A stretch of DNA of 64,000 bases from the NCBI GenBank assembly GCA_003184365.1, contig NKYR01000101.1:92417-156416 (forward strand), in the 5' to 3' direction. The notes beneath the pieces are model-generated. The model worked only from the letters and a program-made list of their open reading frames with translations, had not been told where the DNA came from and did not search any database. Below are positions 1 through 11,274 of this stretch, one piece after another. The first letter of the stretch is position 1. Every line of letters begins with the position of its first letter. The position numbers and the translations under genes are program-made. This DNA comes from Evernia prunastri (lineage: Eukaryota; Ascomycota; Lecanoromycetes; Lecanorales; Parmeliaceae).

Positions 1-2
1 GG

Positions 3-146
3 CCGAAATATGCGGATGCCGTCAAGATTTGCCTGCACGGTGCGTTTGGCCCTTCGAGCGAACTGGAGGATACAAGAGTGCAGAACACTTTCTTTGATGA
101 GGTGGTGAAGAAGCTTGAGAACTGCGCCGAGGCTGTTATGCTCTAA
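3..146 (+). CDS. 3' end of an unidentified gene (partial)
   Basis: An open frame enters from the left edge and stops at a TAA at 144-146, giving the last 47 residues of a protein that ends in VVKKLENCAEAVML. The codons read as ordinary coding sequence, with a mixed charged/hydrophobic and probably helical C-terminus. The upstream part is outside the window, so no family can be named and the frame cannot be tied to a start or splice site. It could be a last exon or only part of one. No neighbour within 2.3 kb helps to assign it. Confidence 0.45.
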   Translation, partial: PKYADAVKICLHGAFGPSSELEDTRVQNTFFDEVVKKLENCAEAVML

Positions 147-2503
147 GAAAATGTCCCGAAGTTCACGCACACAAGAGACATTCTGTGAATTTCGAATTGC
201 TCAATGCAATAGGAGTCCTGATGGGAGCGATATATCGTAGCCTTACAGTCTCATATCTACCTGCTACATCCACAACCCTCTTCTAATAGATTGTCACTCC
301 CCAACCCTTTCGATGCTGCGGACCTTCTATACTGAGGTGCAAATCACATAAGCCCGTAAGACTATATCACGCTCCATAGAATCCGCTTTTCTAGCCAAAG
401 ATGTTGCCTTGCAAAGTCACTGGCACTGGGAACCTCGATCTTTAGGCCAATCTTTGATCAGGAGGCAAAGCACGCAAGGGATGAGATTGACATAGTGTCG
501 AGTCCAAGAAAAAAAGAAGAGAGTGCGAGTGTATTGTGTAAAGAACGAATGTGAAAGAGGAATACCGCAAGGGTCGGAGGGTCCCAAATCCTGCGCCAAG
601 AACTGCGCCAAGAGCTTTCCGCAATCCCTCTTCCCCATGCCGGTTGATTGTCTTTTCAAGGGGTCCTGCGTATACTCGGAGTTCCCATATCAGTCAGTTG
701 TTGATCTTTTCAAATGGTGTCCCGCCCTTGCCCAAGAGCATTATCAGCCAGGTACATTGCGCGTCCTTCTTTGCCCATCCCGCAGTTACCGATTGCTCAC
801 TCTGAGTGAAGGCGATCAGCCCACATGAGACTACGGCCATGCCGTTGGTTCTAAGTTGCCTGCCTCTCAAACTCCTGGAGTCCACGAATCAAAACAACAG
901 ACAAGCTTGAGCGTACCCGTGACGCGAATGAGGGATGGCGCAGGATAAAAGATGATGCAGAGAAGAGGTTAACAAAACAACGATCGACCCATATTGCGCA
1001 GAGGTGCAAGGACTAGGGATACAAGAGGCCGGTATTTCGGATAGGTTACAGTCGTCGGGCAGTTGAGAGAGGAGGTCAGACCGCCATCCTCGGAAGAGAT
1101 GCTTTCGGCGATGGTTTAGCCAGTGACCTGGGAGGAGTCCATGGCAAGAAGTGTGCTATCAACATGGCGCCAAAATCGGGCTCTTGAAAAGACACTGCTC
1201 GAACAAGTGTGAAGTGGACAACTAAAGTCTAGACTGCCTACACACTACAATAGAGGCGCAAGCAAGCACGTCAATTACGCTGTCTTCACCACCTCCCCAC
1301 TAGCCCATCCGCAGGGTCGAGCATCCTCGGCGAAGGAGCTGCACGCCTGTCTCCCGATCCAACAGCAGACTCCCAGGCCCCCTTTCTTTCCTCGGAATGG
1401 AAGAAAGGAACTACCTGCTGGCGACATGTCGGATGATTGGTGGACCACCTCACATCGACGGCATCTTACAAAAGTACGGTGCCCGCAGCCTTCGGCAAAG
1501 CTTCTGCTCCTACAATGTCCATGCCCAGGTTTAGCGGCAGGGTAAGTCAGCTCGATTGCTGCGGAAATACTGTGAGGTGTAGCTTGGTCTACTATGGATG
1601 ATATAGAAGTCAGAGTGTACTGAGGGGGGTTTCTAGGCTACAAGACAGGTCGAGGAAGAAGGGGGGGGACCTCTTGCTCGGAGGCATATTTTGGCCCAAA
1701 ACATAGTATTGGCAGGAGATGCCGTCCAAAAGACTCATACCTCGCATCCAGCCTTGTCCTTGACAGAGATGCTGCGAGAGCAATTACACGGTAGCCGAAT
1801 ATCAGCCGCACGTCGATGGGTCATCAGGGTCGGTTGTCAGACTAATGGCGGATGTGGCATGGGCCCCTACGAAAACAACCGGGGGCGGGGGGGTGGTATC
1901 GCGCTGATTTTCTCGGCACTACCTCATAGACGGTGTTGCTGAAGCAGGGGAGAATTTCCGTGGCAGCGAGTTGCTCGCGCGGGACAGGCGAGGCTCCTTG
2001 GGGAAGTTATCGCGGAGAGATTGAGGGGAGGCGATGCGGAGGTGATGTTGTATTGCGGGTACACGAGAATGAGATTGGCGGAGCCTTCCAGCTGCTTGCT
2101 GTTGTAAAGTTGGCGGAGATGAGCAAGAGAAGGGGAAAGAGAGGGTTGAACAAAATCAATTGGAGCAGTGTATCGTGGAAGGTGATACGGTAGGCTGGGA
2201 CGGTCCGATGAGAGTGGGATCCCGTGAGAAAAGTGTCGTGGGGGTGCATGTGGCTGCGGAATGAAACATCAAGCTTTTATGTACTAGCCGTGGTGCATAT
2301 CAGTGCATGCGAGATCTGTTTCAGATGGCGCAAGAACTACAGCACGTATACTTTTCCATGCACATCCGACATCCGACCAGGGGAACTCAATGGTTAGCGA
2401 GCTCTTGAGATACGATCAATCAACTGCAGCAGCGATCTTGCTGGAACCGGAACACTTTTCCTTTGTGTACCGACATGTACCCAATGAGCAAACAGCCTAA
2501 GCA
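147..2503. other. Intergenic stretch, no gene recognised
   Basis: Only short open frames without recognisable motifs occur on either strand. Short homopurine runs are present (G-run near 1662-1670, G-rich stretch near 1880-1893). I see no tRNA-like fold, transposon terminus or coding bias. Confidence 0.4.
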
Positions 2504-3628
2504 TCATTCTTTCGGATCGTCCAGTCTACTCGTCCTGAACGTAGTCACCCTCAAAGCCTCCAGATACAAATCCTTCACCTTCCCCTCCTCCAACACCTTC
2601 AATCCTGCAGCCGTAGACCCTACACCAACCCATCAGCAATCAACCCCCAATCTCACCCCAACAAACATTCCCCACACTCACCTCCAGGCGTCGCAACTTT
2701 CCCCCTCACCCCACCCGGCGACTCCCCGCCCGCAATCATCTTCGCCAACCCCATCATGCACCCCGCCGCCATCTGCGACGCTTCCTCCCTCTCGATCCCC
2801 TCCCGGACCGCGCTCTCCACCAATCCTTCCACCGCCACGGACAGAAACGCAAGACCCCCCGCCACCACGGTCGCGCCCGCGGGCTGCAACCGCTCCGGCC
2901 ACATCTTCACTTCCCCGACCCGCATGAACAAGGAGTAAACCGCACCCAAGACCGCAGCGGGGCATCGGTACCCTCCTTCCTCCTCCTCGCTGATCAGCGA
3001 CACGCATGCCCGCACCGCGGCAGACGGACTCGGCGTCACGCGCACGACGGGGCAGTGCTGCCATCTCTCCTCTTGACTCACCGTCGCGGGGGAAGAAGAA
3101 GAAGAGGCGGCGGAGGAGGATGAGGAGGAGGAGTTGAAAATCGCATCGTACAGCTTCGGCACGGACACCCCGCCCACGATACTCACCACGATCTTCCCCT
3201 CGAGCGCGGCGCGCATCCCCGGCGCGCCGAGCACCGCGCGATACACGCTCGGTTCCACGCCCAGGATCACAATGTCGCCGCTCTGCACCCCGAGCACGTT
3301 CTGGTCCGCCAGCACGCTTACGAGCGGGGAGGAGGCGAATTTGGCAGAGAGGGCGGAGGCGCTGCTTTGGTGGTGCACGCAGGCTGTGAGGGATGTGGGC
3401 GCGATGGCGGTCGAGGGGGCGATGGAGGGGGGCGGGAGGAAGGAGGAGGGCGGGCTGTTGGTTAGGGAGTCGAGGATGCCTTCGAGGATGGCGGTGTTGA
3501 GTTTCCCTGATGTGAGGGGGATGCGGTTAGGGTGGTGGACGTGGTTGGTTTCTGGGGTGTGAGGGGTTTGGGGACGGCGTACCGCAGCCTAGGAAGGTGA
3601 TTCTCTTGGGTGTTTTTTCGACGGCCAT
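2504..3628 (-). CDS. Pyrroline-5-carboxylate reductase-like protein (ProC family)
   Basis: Three exons on the minus strand: 3628-3583, 3506-2682 and 2619-2504. The introns are 76 and 62 nt with GT-AG ends, and the joined frame codes for 328 residues. The first splice rebuilds the N-terminal dinucleotide-binding turn (FLGCG followed by KLNTAILEG). The second rebuilds the C-terminal dimerisation signature (MAAGCMMGLAKMI, then ATPGGSTAAGL), which is the hallmark of P5C reductases that make proline from pyrroline-5-carboxylate with NAD(P)H. A low-complexity Ser run of about 15 residues followed by a short acidic stretch sits mid-protein and is not typical of the family. The distance from canonical sequences suggests a divergent paralogue rather than the main biosynthetic enzyme. 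Family assignment is firm; substrate is inferred. Confidence 0.85.
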
Positions 3629-3662
3629 TCTTTCTTTCTTTCTTTTTTTTTTTTTTTTTTTT
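3629..3662 (-). repeat. Homopolymer/GAAA microsatellite abutting the P5CR start
   Basis: The plus strand has TTTC repeats running into about 22 consecutive T. On the gene strand this is an A-rich tract and GAAA repeats ending directly at the ATG at 3628. It lies in the 5' leader or core promoter, and its length may be variable. Confidence 0.7.
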
Positions 3663-4333
3663 GGTGTGACGAGTGAGGTCGTGTGGTGATTATGGTTGAT
3701 GGGATTGTGGAGGAGGATTGTGGAGGAGGAAAGATGGCTACGGATGGGTTGGGCTTGTATAGGAGCGCTTTAAATGTATTTCAATGCTTGCAGTCGCTTT
3801 ATGTAATTTATCTGATCTTACCCTGATATGAGCGGAAGGGTTTCCCCTCTAGTCTGAGTCTTCTGGCGGAAAAGTGGTAAGTAGAAATCGGGATTGATCG
3901 GTTCACTGGTGCTTGATGAACTACAGACTAAAATCGATTTCGCTGAGAGTTTGAGTGCGGAAGACCAAGGTACTACTGATGGCCTGTGCGCTAATATCAT
4001 TAGCTGCAGCTTGTAGATGTGCGTTTGGATTTCTCATATGGCATTGAGTTCTATTGCCGTAGCTTTGTGAAGCAGGAATACCTGCTCCTCGTGAATGTTT
4101 GCTTATTTCATGACGCTAGATGATGCCCCCCCCTGTGAGAGCAAGCGTTCTCCGGGGTTTCCCCAATACCATTCCACGAATTAAACAAATGGCAACCCGT
4201 TCTACGCCTGAAAATGCTAGCCTGTCCACAAGTTCTACTCAACGCCCACGTTATCTCCCGTATACACAAGCCTGCCACCGCGCTGACCTATCGCCGCATG
4301 CATGAAAGAAACCGTCCCCCGCCAGCCACGTTC

Positions 4334-4942
4334 TTAAATCTCAAGTGGCGTCGTCGCACTCGCCCACCTTGACGCCAGTCTTCTCGGAGTGTAAGTGTCC
4401 GTTGCGATGTGGGCTCGAGAAGGCATGAGCCGAAGATGGGCTCCAGGTCTGCCGTTCGACCTGTAAGACGGCAGCGGTACTTGGCGTGGTGGTGGCGGCG
4501 GCGGAGGGGAATACTCTCTCGTGTAATGGGATGTCGACCGCTGGCTCGCTCTCTCCTGGTAACCCCCTCTGTCAAAATCTTCCACGTGATGATCTGCTCG
4601 TGGGTGATGTTCCGCTTGTTGGTGCTGCTCCGGCCTGGGGTGATGCACTGAGCTTGGGTGGTGATCTGATCTCGGATGGTGCTCTGATCTCGCGTGATGC
4701 TCTAGCCCTTGAAGATGTTCCAGTTCCTCGTAGTGATGTTTCTGGGGTCTCGCTTCGTGCGAGTCGCGCAGTAAGAGCGGCTTTTTTGCAAACCTTATGA
4801 GCTCTTTATTGTTAGAGTTGGAGGCATTGGGTCGGCTGCAGCTGAAATATTCTAGGACGGGGCGGAGAGCTTCGGTTGGATCGACTTCGACTTTACGCTT
4901 GGGGTGTTTTGGACGCACCCATGCCATTTGACGAGTTTTCAA
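4334..4942 (-). CDS. His/Pro-rich low-complexity protein, unknown function
   Basis: A 202-residue open frame starts at an ATG at 4942, with an alternative ATG at 4924. The N-terminal 50 residues are basic and ordinary in composition. Residues about 68-120 consist of imperfect repeats built on HH-x-R-x-E/D-HH, followed by a run of eight prolines and a basic tail. The protein would be largely disordered, and the His clusters could bind metal, though this is inference. No catalytic motif or known domain is visible. The frame is longer than expected by chance, but further exons, or a spurious call driven by repeat composition, cannot be excluded. Confidence 0.4.
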   Translation of the reverse strand: MKTRQMAWVRPKHPKRKVEVDPTEALRPVLEYFSCSRPNASNSNNKELIRFAKKPLLLRDSHEARPQKHHYEELEHLQGLEHHARSEHHPRSDHHPSSVHHPRPEQHQQAEHHPRADHHVEDFDRGGYQERASQRSTSHYTREYSPPPPPPPRQVPLPSYRSNGRPGAHLRLMPSRAHIATDTYTPRRLASRWASATTPLEI

Positions 4943-5874
4943 AAAAAGCAGAGAAAGTTCGTTATTGTAATTGTTACCGGCTTTGAGAGAGGCGATGGAA
5001 CGTTGGCTTCTTGAAAGTTTGTTTCCCCAGAGAACGAGAGATTCTGGCTTGAGAGACTCTGGCTTTCTGGAGTCGCAAGTCTACCGGCAGCGAAGAGTTG
5101 TACATCATTGCGGTTGTGAGCATCTATTATCCAGCCTCTGCTTTCTTCTCTGAGATGGCTGGGATGGGGAGGCTGGTAAGGCTGGTAGCGGAAAGTAGTT
5201 CCGCTTGGCTTGGCATTACCTTAGCTTGGCAATACTGTGGCTTGGCATTGGCTTGGCACTTCTTGTGCCATCTCTCCTGAACTTTCACAATCGAAGGCGG
5301 CCGACGACCAACTTTGCGGCCTATCGTTATCATTATTGGTGATAACAATTTTTCTAATATAACTTCGGAAAGTCTCTCTATGAGTACCCTGTCGCTCTGT
5401 GGCTCGGAGACCATGGTAGTGGGTTCCCATGTTTGAGCGGCATTCACATGAAGTCAAGACCTTGCATCTTTGCTGATGACACGACGTAATGTGGAGAGTC
5501 AAGTAATGTCGAGACTGTTTTCATAAGCTCACATTGGCATAATGACAAGCTGACTTCACTTCAAAACACTTGCTGTTGATGAGACCTCATGCTTCGTAGT
5601 AAGGACTCAAGGTAACACATACTTTGAGACTACTCGGTCAAGTATAGACATCTTCGCTTTCGTTGTGAAGTCAAAAACTGCCTCCAGTTACCTACTTTGA
5701 AGTAATTGCTAGAACCTCCAACCACCTTCCTATTTCGTCGACCTGCAGTAAGCCGGTGTACCTTAGTACCCCTCATACTCTTAGCGTCGTGGTACTTCGA
5801 CTTCCGTGCAGCCTTCTTCTGCTTTCTTTCCTCTTGCAATACCGTTACGAAAGTAGTGCTCACGACAAGACAAA

Positions 5875-7858
5875 ATGTATCCTTTGCACTTCTACCTGGG
5901 CTTGACATTGGTGCTCGGGCAATTAGTACCAATCTGGGCTGGCTCTACGCCTGCGCACAAACGCGGGGGTGAGCAATATGAAGCGAAAGACAAGCTAGGA
6001 GCAGTGGCTTCGGAGAGCTCGGTCTGCAGCCAAATTGGGATCGACCTTATCAAGGACGGCGGGAACGCTGCAGATGCTGTATGTTCAAAATCAGTGCGCT
6101 AGACGATCACTAGCCCATGCTAACAAGACTCGCCTTGATTTCTACAGTTGGTGGGTACAGTATTCTGCATAGGGGTGATAGGAATGTACCACAGTGGACT
6201 CGGAGGCGGGGGCTTCATGATTGTACGAGGCAGCAACGGCTCGTACGAGTTCATCGATTTTCGCGAGAAAGCTCCGGCTGCAGCCTTCACGGACATGTAC
6301 AACAATGACACAGACCTCTCTCTGTACGGAGGTCTTGCGAGTGGCGTACCAGGCGAACTTCGTGGCCTCGAGTACCTGCACAAGCACTACGGTAAATTGC
6401 CTTGGGCACACGTCATGAGTCCCGCCATCAATGTCGCGCGTAACGGCTTCACAGTCACCCAAGATCTAGTCAACTATGAAAAATCAGCTGTTGGAAGTGG
6501 GCCTAATTTCTTGACTGAGGATCCAAACTTTGCCATCGACTTCGCACCTAATGGAACGTTGCTTGGTCTGAACGAGACGATCACGAGGCAGCGCTATGCA
6601 GACACTCTTGAAACAATCTCGAAAAGAGGTGCTGACGCTTTTTATACTGGCGCTATTGCGAATGCTACTATTCAGGCCTTGAAAGCCGCCAACGGGACGA
6701 TGACGCTAGAGGATCTGAAAAATTACACTGTGGCCATACGGAAGCCAGCCCAGATTACGTATAGAGACTATAAGCTTACGGCGTGCTCTGCACCATCTTC
6801 CGGTACAGTCGCCTTATCAGTCATGAAGACGATTGAGGGCTACAGTGAGATTGGTGAGGCTGCGACTTTGAATCTTAGTACTCATCGTCTTGATGAGGCA
6901 ATCCGATTTGCCTATGGAGAGGTGAGTGGCTACGCAATCTCCTACGTATATGGATTGAAACGTATACACTGACATAAACTGAATAGCGAGCGTACTTGGG
7001 TGATCCATTATACGTCGCGGGCCTTGACGAGTACCAGCAAGAAATGCTCAACGAGACGACTGCCGAGAGCGTGAGAAGCAAGATCTCGGACTTTCACACC
7101 CTGAATGTCTCAGCTTATGACCCTACTGGACTGGAATCCCTCGAAACGTACGTATTGCATTCCCCGTACTCGGCGTGTGGTGACCCATTCCGTGACGTCC
7201 AGGCACGGAACCTCCCACATCGTCACGGCAGATGCCTCCGGTATGGCCATCTCGCTCACTACGACCGTAAACCTGCTCTTCGGCAGCCAGCTTGTTGTGC
7301 CGCAGACTGGTGTCATCATGAACAACGAAATGAATGACTTCTCAATCCCCGGTCAATCGAACGCTTTCGGCTACGAACCCTCGCCGGCGAACTTCATCGA
7401 GCCGGGAAAGAGGCCCTTGTCTTCCATCTCCCCGACCATCGTGGAATTCATCGAGAATGGCACCCTCTACTTCGTCATTGGCTCAGCGGGCGGCAGCCGG
7501 ATCATCACTGCAACTATACAGAATCTTTGGCACGTCCTGGATCAGAATGAGACGGTCAAGGAAAGCTTGGCGGAACCGAGACTTCATGATCAGGCACGTT
7601 CTTTACTTTTCTCCCACATACAAATAATCTTCACATGGTGTTGCTAATAGGAGGCGTTAACAGTTGGTCCCAAACGTCGTCTCGTTCGAATACGCGTACG
7701 ACAACGAAACCACAGCTTTCATGAAAAGCCTGGGGCACAACGTTACCTGGGTCGCTCCTGGTGCGTCGACCGCCCAGGGTTTGCGGAGATTGCCGAACGG
7801 CACGTTCGAAGCGGCGGGGGAGCCGAGGCAGCATAACTCTGCTGGGTTTGCCGTTTGA
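5875..7858 (+). CDS. Gamma-glutamyltranspeptidase (GGT), secreted
   Basis: Five exons: 5875-6078, 6148-6921, 6987-7147, 7203-7593 and 7664-7858, joining in phase to 574 residues. The protein opens with a hydrophobic signal-like segment (about residues 4-22) and has several N-glycosylation sequons, so it is probably extracellular or vacuolar. Family landmarks are GGNAADA followed by SGLGGGGFMIV near the N-terminus, and the autoprocessing site THGTSHIVTADASG around residues 380-393. The Thr of GTSH is the expected catalytic nucleophile of the small subunit. PRLHDQLVPNVV marks the C-terminal part. GGTs cleave glutathione and transfer the gamma-glutamyl group. The fourth intron (7594-7663) begins with GC, not GT. 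The length is normal and no break is seen. Confidence 0.92.
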
Positions 7859-7989
7859 TATCGTTCCAGCAATAGCGATTACAGAGTAGGAATGAACAGA
7901 AATGGAAAATTGGGTGCAGTGTAAATGGACTCGCTACAAAACATGCATGGTAATGCTAGCTCTTGCTTCAAGGCAGCTCAAGGTCTTGC

Positions 7990-8935
7990 TTGATTCGCTT
8001 TTGGACCACTCTCGTTGTTCGGGCATACCCTCTTCCTCTTCCTCATCCTCCTCCTCCTCCTACTCCTCCTTTTCCTCTTCCTCTCCTTCCTCTCGATCTC
8101 CTTCCTCTCAACCCCACTAATCCGCCTCTTCCGCTTCCGCTTTCCAATAATCCGCACACCTACCCCGCCCTTCTTGTCCTCCCCTTCTCCCTCCTTCTGC
8201 CTCCTTCTCCCCTGCAATCTCACCCAGCCCAAACGCGCAAAAAGCCCCCGTCTCGTCTCTACTACCATCGGAATCACCAGAACCACCCCCAGTCCTCCTT
8301 CCAATCATTCTCACCTCATCCTCCCCTCCCCTCCTTCCCTCCTTGAACCCTCCCCCTCGCTCGCAATCATCCCCCCATCAACCCCACTCCTCCCCTTCCC
8401 CCCGTTAACTCGCCGCCCAATTCCGCCCACCCTCGCCTCCCCAACATAAATTTCCGTCCCAGGCAACACAGTTCCACCCAGCACTCCGTTTGTCTGCAAA
8501 CCCACGCGAATCACACACCAGTGCTGAAACACGCACAAGCCGAGAGGCAGAGGTGGCGGGGGCAAAGATACGAGGGGGGAGATAATTCCGTCGAGGAGTC
8601 TATTGAAAGTTATGCGGCTGGATTCCGGCGTTGTTGGGGTTGAGAGCGGTGGTGCGGGCCGGTGTTGGTGGTTGTAGTGGTGATGGTGCGTTTGTGGAAG
8701 CGTGCGATGATGCACTGGCTCGAGGAAAATGGGCCGGATCACTGTGTTGGGAGCGGGGGTTTATAGGTGGGCCTGGAGACGGGGTGGAGGCGGGATAGAG
8801 GCGGGGAGGGTGGTTGGGGTGGTGTATTGGGGGGTTGGCGAAGAGGTGGCGGAGAGGTGGCTGAGGTTTGGAGAAAGCGGTGAGAGGGGGAGGGAGGGGA
8901 AGGAGGGGAGGGGGGAGGGTGCTGTGAGACATTAG
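7990..8935. repeat. Strand-asymmetric low-complexity tract
   Basis: From about 8015 to 8450 the plus strand is almost pure C/T. From about 8540 to 8935 it switches to G-rich purine sequence. The tract gives long overlapping open frames in several frames because stops are rare, so frame length alone is not evidence of a gene. Confidence 0.65.
8311..8742 (-). CDS. Possible small protein inside the low-complexity tract
   Basis: One minus-strand frame of 143 residues contains a less repetitive stretch (about residues 48-110) with a hydrophobic, Gly-rich pattern including GVLGGTVLPGTEIYVGEARV. This reads more like protein than composition noise. The same frame continues past a single stop to 7978 in a very Arg/Lys-rich tail, so an intron near 8300 is possible. 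I do not recognise a family. Composition bias makes this a weak call. Confidence 0.22.
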   Translation of the reverse strand: MIRPIFLEPVHHRTLPQTHHHHYNHQHRPAPPLSTPTTPESSRITFNRLLDGIISPLVSLPPPPLPLGLCVFQHWCVIRVGLQTNGVLGGTVLPGTEIYVGEARVGGIGRRVNGGKGRSGVDGGMIASEGEGSRREGGEGRMR

Positions 8936-9328
8936 GCTGGGAAGGGCTGTTGTGGCCGATGAGTTGGAGTGTTGGTTGACTCTGAAGGAGCAGGGCCTTT
9001 GTGAAATTTAGCGAGCAGAGGTTGGGGACGAACAGCGGCTTTCGAGCTCGACGATCCTCACTGACGACGATGTGCAGTGAGGATGAGGGAGTCTGGATCT
9101 CCCGATTTCTGCCGCATTGTTGAATTGTCTACAATCCGTGCTCTTCAGCATGGGCACGTTCACCTGGGAAATCCTGCGACTCACTTCACCCGCTGCTTCT
9201 TCGCTACGAGATCAGAGTGATCGGTCAGTGCGTTATGCACGTCTGTATTCACCACCACCTTAAAACTCCTGTCATCAATTAAGCAATTAAGCACGCTTCA
9301 CCTTTACGTGGGTAAATTCTCTTCTCCG

Positions 9329-11274
9329 CTAGCTCGTCCTCTCGCTAACGTTTGCGTCAAACCACTCCTCATAATCCGTCACGTCGGCATCCTTCCATTT
9401 CGTTTCCGGAATCATAAAAAAAGTGATCATCGCGCCGAGAGCACTGCACACGAAATAGATCCACAAGACGTTGGACAGGCCGATGACGGTGGGACCGCTG
9501 AGATAGTTGAACAGCAGCGCGGAAAGTATAGCGCCTAGCTTGCCGGTCGCGGCGCTGACGCCGTGACCGAAGCCGCGCACGCGCGTTGGGAAGACTTCGG
9601 CGGGGACGATGAAGGTGGTGGCGTTGGGGCCGAAGTCGAAGAAGAACTGGGTGAGAGAATTGTTAGGGGCTGGTAGGTTGGGGAGGGGCAGGGGAGTGGG
9701 TACCTGAGCGATGGCGAGACAGACAAATTTCCCCCCGGTGCCCAGGTGTTTGTAGTCGCCGGCTATGATGGCGAACATCAACGCAACGATCAGGAATCCT
9801 TGAATCTGAATCCACCTTCGTCCCAACTTCTCGATGAAGAAAATCGTGAAGAAATACCCGGGTACATAGCCTGCTACAGCGATGATCAGATTGCCGATAG
9901 CATTCCTCTTCAACGTGTCGTACTCGTAGGCGCCTTTGGAGAACCCGATCTCGCTGAGGATCACCGACTGATTCAGATTCACCCCGTAGAACGCCACGTC
10001 CAACAGGAACCAGCACGACATGGTCCCTAGCAGAGTCTTCAGATGCCGCCACTCGCTGAAATACACGAAGAAGACGCCGAGGCTAGCCCTCCGGCCTTGC
10101 GCTTCGACTTCGGCTCGCGCAGCATCTATTTCCTCCTGGAGGCCACGGCCATCTGAGACGATCAATTCGAGAGACTCTCTTTGACGGCTTTTACGGCTGT
10201 TGACAGTGAATCGGCTGTTGACGGATTCCGGACGCTTTGGCTTGCTTAGCTCTCGAGATTCGAGATATTTCTTTCCCTCGGGCATCGTGAGGCGCGGCCA
10301 CAAGGTAGCAAGTGCTGGTACCAAAGCCAATCCCAATTGAAGTCGCCATACTGCGTCCAGCTGAGCATAGTTGCCTTCTCCGTTCAGGGCCTTCGAAAAG
10401 CACGCTAGCAGGATAAGAGTGACGATCGAGCCTACAAGATTTCCCTGAAATGCAATCAGCGTCGACAGGAAAGCTTTTGTAGCGAGTCGAGTCAAGGAAA
10501 TCTTACCCAGCCTTGATTTGAGAAGATCCAACCCAGCAATTGCCCCCTTCTCTTTAGATTCGACCTCTCCACCACGATCGCAGCAGATATAGGATAGTCT
10601 CCACCGATCCCTATGCCGAGCACTACTCGCCAGCAGAAGACCCAGATCATCTTCAGTGTCGATTTTGGGATAGCGTTGGGCAAGCTAATCAGCAGCACGA
10701 GTCCAAAAATCCCGATTATGAGCTCATTCCCATATACAAATCTTCGGCCAAAGATATCGCCAAGATAGCCAAATGAAAGCTGGCCAATGATGTTGCCGAT
10801 ATTCGCTGCAGAGTTCACTAAACCTCGCAGCAGGGGTGGGTAATGCGGTGGCTTGTGCTCCAAGCCTCCCCAGTATCTAGTCAAATTGTAGTGTGGTCAA
10901 CAACTGAAAGGAGTTGTATACTGGGATTTTTGGCATCGCAGGGAAGAGCTTACTCGTAGGTCCATATGGGCGTCACAAGATTTACAATGAATAGATCATA
11001 CGAATCCAAGAAGAAACCGACGCTACAAATTTCTTAGCTGAGATAACAGTTCAATTGGACTGGTGATGAGTACCCAGTGACAGAGTACAGCTGCAGGTCG
11101 CTCCGTGTCATAAACTGGAACCTTCCCTTGCTCCGGGTTTGCCGCTTGTAATCCTCCTAATATGTATCGAGTGAGTTTTCGTTGACAGGAGATTGCTGAA
11201 AGGGACCTTACAAAGGATATATGCTGTCCGTTTCCATCCTTTCGTGTATAGGCCTCTTCTTGCCACAGCACCAT
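9329..11274 (-). CDS. Phosphate transporter, MFS/PHS family (Pho84-like)
   Basis: Six exons on the minus strand: 11274-11212, 11156-11074, 11022-10954, 10876-10507, 10444-9704 and 9646-9329, joining in phase to 547 residues. About twelve membrane segments are apparent. Landmarks are VGFFLDSYDLFIVNL in TM1, GDIFGRR after TM2, GIGIGGDYPISA (the PHS signature) in TM4, PAEVFPTRVRGFGHG in the C-terminal half, and a hydrophilic central loop rich in Lys, Arg and Ser between TM6 and TM7. The last intron (9703-9647, 57 nt) has no stop and could be read through, but the conserved AQ-FFFDFGPN join shows it is removed. The protein should sit in the plasma membrane and import inorganic phosphate with protons. 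Related fungal carriers can take other anions, so the exact substrate is inferred. Confidence 0.9.

Noticed and set aside
2463..2927. Plus-strand Pro/Ser/Thr-rich frame
   Set aside because: It is antisense to the P5C reductase exons and explained by their codon composition.
9647..9703. Extra 19-residue insertion in the phosphate transporter
   Set aside because: The 57-nt segment has GT-AG ends, and removing it joins conserved AQ to FFFDFGPN, so it is an intron without stops.
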